Assembly (NCBI GenBank): GCA_021778415.1
Contig: JAJYCL010000024.1
Coordinates: forward strand, 1-45,797
Length of the DNA stretch: 45,797 nucleotides
DNA from: a bacterium
Lineage (GTDB): Bacteria > Vulcanimicrobiota > Vulcanimicrobiia > Vulcanimicrobiales > Vulcanimicrobiaceae
Direction of reading: 5' to 3'
A program made the translations under genes and the position numbers. Below the pieces are notes generated by a model. That model had not been told where the DNA came from, did no database searches, and saw only the letters and a program-made list of their open reading frames with translations. Shown here one piece after another: positions 44,126 through 45,797 of the stretch. Position 1 is the first letter of the stretch; every line of letters begins with the position of its first letter.

Positions 44126-45208
44126 CGACTGCGTAAATTTCACGAAACGCGCAGCGCCACTGGATTCGTGCATTGCAAGTGAATGAAACTCTTTCGAAGA
44201 CAGCGCGTTGAGTGCGTTGAGCCCTACGCCTTCGATGTATATTCCATGGAGCTCGGCGTTGAGAATTTTGCGTTGCATGGCAGTAAAGACCGCCAAACCG
44301 ACATCGACGGCATTTTCAATCGGTTCGACCGATCGATGCGGATCGAGCATGATGACGCGGACATCTTCGGCAAAGGTGCGAGCGAAGTTGATGGGCGTAT
44401 TGTTGACGACTCCGCCATCGCAATAGAAATCGGTGTCGTCGCCATTCGGCGATGGGAGTTGCACTGGGTTAAAAAACACCGGAATCGCAGTTGATGCAAA
44501 CAAGGCATCGATCAAGATATCGTCGGTCGCTTCGCGTACAATGGCGTTTGGCCCAAGCGTCGTGGTGAGCGCACTGAGAACCGCACTTCGATCGGTGATC
44601 TGAAAATTTTCTGGGAGCCGATAAAAAAATTCGGGCGTGGCACGCGAAAGATTGGTCACCGTCCACACGAGCGGAAGAAGAACGGGATCCGAGAGATTCA
44701 CATGATTGCGCATCCAAGTACGAATAGCTGCAGAATCGGCAACGCCGCGAACGTTTTTGGTGAGGCCAAGCGCAAGGCGAATCGCTTGCGACAATCGCGA
44801 CGCAACGCCGCTCGTGCTTTGGGTGAGTTTTGCAAACCGATGCTGCAAGCGAATGATATCGTTGCTTGCAATGGTGGCCCATAGCGCGCGAAGTTTGGTG
44901 TATTGCCCGGTCGCGACAAACCACCCGTTAAGAGCGCCGATAGATGTCCCGCAGACAATGCCAAACGGAGCCAGAGGTTGCCCGTCGCGAATTCCGCCGC
45001 TGCGGGCGAGTTCTTGGATGATTCCCGCCTCGTAGGCGCCGCGAGCCCCACCCCCACTTAATACTAATGCGGTGCGATTGCGGCGAAGTGGCGATGGGGT
45101 CGAGAATGAACCTTCGTTATTGCTTGCAGCGATTGCCGGGGCCGATGTCAGGAGTGCGGCTGCCGCAGCGCCGCCGAAAAGTACCTCCCGACGAGTCATT
45201 CGATTCAT
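43970..45208 (-). CDS. Patatin-like phospholipase with twin-arginine-like signal
   Basis: About 412 residues. The N-terminus MNRMTRREVLFGGAAAAALLTSAPAIA has a twin-arginine-type signal, so the enzyme is probably exported folded. The patatin domain shows the oxyanion loop LSGGGARGAYEAG, the nucleophile elbow GTSIG and the Asp of the dyad in YCDGGVVNNTP. It should hydrolyse ester bonds of lipids. The start at 45208 fits the signal best. The frame is open to 45265 and ATG 45199 is also possible. The 3' end is overlapped by the coiled-coil frame. Confidence 0.88.
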   Translation of the reverse strand: MNRMTRREVLFGGAAAAALLTSAPAIAASNNEGSFSTPSPLRRNRTALVLSGGGARGAYEAGIIQELARSGGIRDGQPLAPFGIVCGTSIGALNGWFVATGQYTKLRALWATIASNDIIRLQHRFAKLTQSTSGVASRLSQAIRLALGLTKNVRGVADSAAIRTWMRNHVNLSDPVLLPLVWTVTNLSRATPEFFYRLPENFQITDRSAVLSALTTTLGPNAIVREATDDILIDALFASTAIPVFFNPVQLPSPNGDDTDFYCDGGVVNNTPINFARTFAEDVRVIMLDPHRSVEPIENAVDVGLAVFTAMQRKILNAELHGIYIEGVGLNALNALSSKEFHSLAMHESSGAARFVKFTQSLASSTLSIIQPTSTLPVSIQGFNRQDLIDATVARGIADAQLGWQPFGIVDS

Positions 45209-45338
45209 GCGTTGCACCGTTCGGGTTGATCCATCGTTTTCTTTTGGGCGAGCGTTGTCGTGCATCGCTTTTGTGGTGTGCGTAAAAAATGTTCAATAGA
45301 CGCAAAGTTTTCATCCGTTTCACGCGAATGGACGACAC

Positions 45339-45797
45339 ATGAGAAGCACGATCGCGTTATGTGGATTCGCGTTCATTATTGCATTGGCGGCCTGTGGTGG
45401 CGGCGGCTCCGGCCCAGGCACCAATCCCCCGGTCGGCGGGCCATCGCCCACTACCGCACCGCCCACCACGCAGGCCTGTGCGCCTGCTTCCGGTGCGCTT
45501 CCAACCTTGGGTGTCTACGGCTGCGTCCGCGTGTTGGCTTCGGCGAACCCGCAGGCTACGAATCAGGCCCCGAACGGATGGGTCGTGCCCGGAGCTAACG
45601 GCCTGGCAACGCAAGACGTCGGCGTTCCCACGACGACCTTCCATGTCTACATCGGGGGCGTCTATCACGATCCGTTGCATCAACCCACGGGCAGTATCGC
45701 CGTAACGACCGATGCCAACGGCTTCTTCGCCAGCAACGATCCCACGCTCATGGCCGATCTCGCTGCATCCACGGCCTATTATGGTGCCACGGATAAG
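45339..45797 (+). CDS. Putative lipoprotein, 3' end outside window
   Basis: The frame starts at ATG 45339 and is still open at the end of the window (153 codons). The N-terminus MRSTIALCGFAFIIALAACGGGG is a lipoprotein signal with lipobox LAAC (Cys19). A Gly/Pro/Thr linker follows, then a domain with two nearby cysteines (QACAP and VYGCVRV) and an FHVYIGGVYHDPLH segment. I recognise no family. It is divergent from the patatin gene, with about 130 bp between. Confidence 0.75.
   Translation, partial: MRSTIALCGFAFIIALAACGGGGSGPGTNPPVGGPSPTTAPPTTQACAPASGALPTLGVYGCVRVLASANPQATNQAPNGWVVPGANGLATQDVGVPTTTFHVYIGGVYHDPLHQPTGSIAVTTDANGFFASNDPTLMADLAASTAYYGATDK

Overview
The window comes from the chromosome of a bacterium with a moderately GC-rich genome. 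It carries the str/S10/spc ribosomal-protein superoperon (about 16.1-20.8 kb and 27.4-40.2 kb) flanked by ordinary metabolic, transport and envelope genes. Several lipoproteins, a protein with a copper-amine-oxidase-type stalk fused to a probable outer-membrane barrel, and many Ala/Pro/Thr-rich linkers suggest a diderm outside the Proteobacteria. My best guess, from general gene style only, is a Terrabacteria-side lineage such as Eremiobacterota (WPS-2). No rRNA, tRNA or CRISPR array was recognised.

Layout. 0-2.3 kb: the 3' part of an acyl-CoA dehydrogenase gene, overlapped by a benzoate/2-aminobenzoate-CoA-ligase-like gene. 2.3-5.4 kb: a lipoprotein, an uncharacterised polytopic membrane protein and a GT39-like glycosyltransferase. 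5.4-8.3 kb (minus): a transport operon (EamA permease, DUF3311 protein, sodium:solute symporter, RidA). 8.3-9.6 kb: an alpha/beta hydrolase and a small membrane protein. 9.6-11.8 kb (minus): an acyltransferase and two pseudopilin-like proteins. 11.8-15.3 kb: a tightly overlapping operon of two related membrane proteins, a YtrA-type GntR repressor and a penicillin-binding/beta-lactamase-fold hydrolase. A palindromic operator lies on its promoter and start codon. 16.1-20.9 kb: rpsL-rpsG-fusA-tuf-rpsJ, closed by a strong terminator. 20.9-27.4 kb: a foreign block that splits the S10 operon between rpsJ and rplC. 27.4-40.2 kb: rplC to rpsM, including secY-adk-map-infA-rpmJ. It lacks rpmD after rpsE and rpsK-rpsD-rpoA-rplQ after rpsM. 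40.2-45.8 kb: a nucleotidyltransferase/MFS pair, the stalk-barrel protein, a coiled-coil gene, a patatin-like lipase and the start of a lipoprotein gene.

The most striking part is the block inside the S10 operon. It holds an IS110-family element (about 25230-26421) inserted at a CT dinucleotide in a REP-like palindrome. The roughly 200 nt between its left end and its recombinase gene fold on paper into a bridge-RNA-like molecule: a 5' hairpin followed by two guide loops. The first loop carries a 7-nt match to each side of the actual insertion site. The second carries 8-nt and 6-nt matches to the element's own ends. The insertion can therefore be read from its own guide RNA.

The same block contains a relic tandem duplication. 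The last 97 bp of the second acyl-CoA dehydrogenase gene and a 73-bp piece of the rplC promoter/leader recur next to each other at 25.0-25.2 kb. This suggests how the ribosomal operon was opened and re-equipped with its own promoter.
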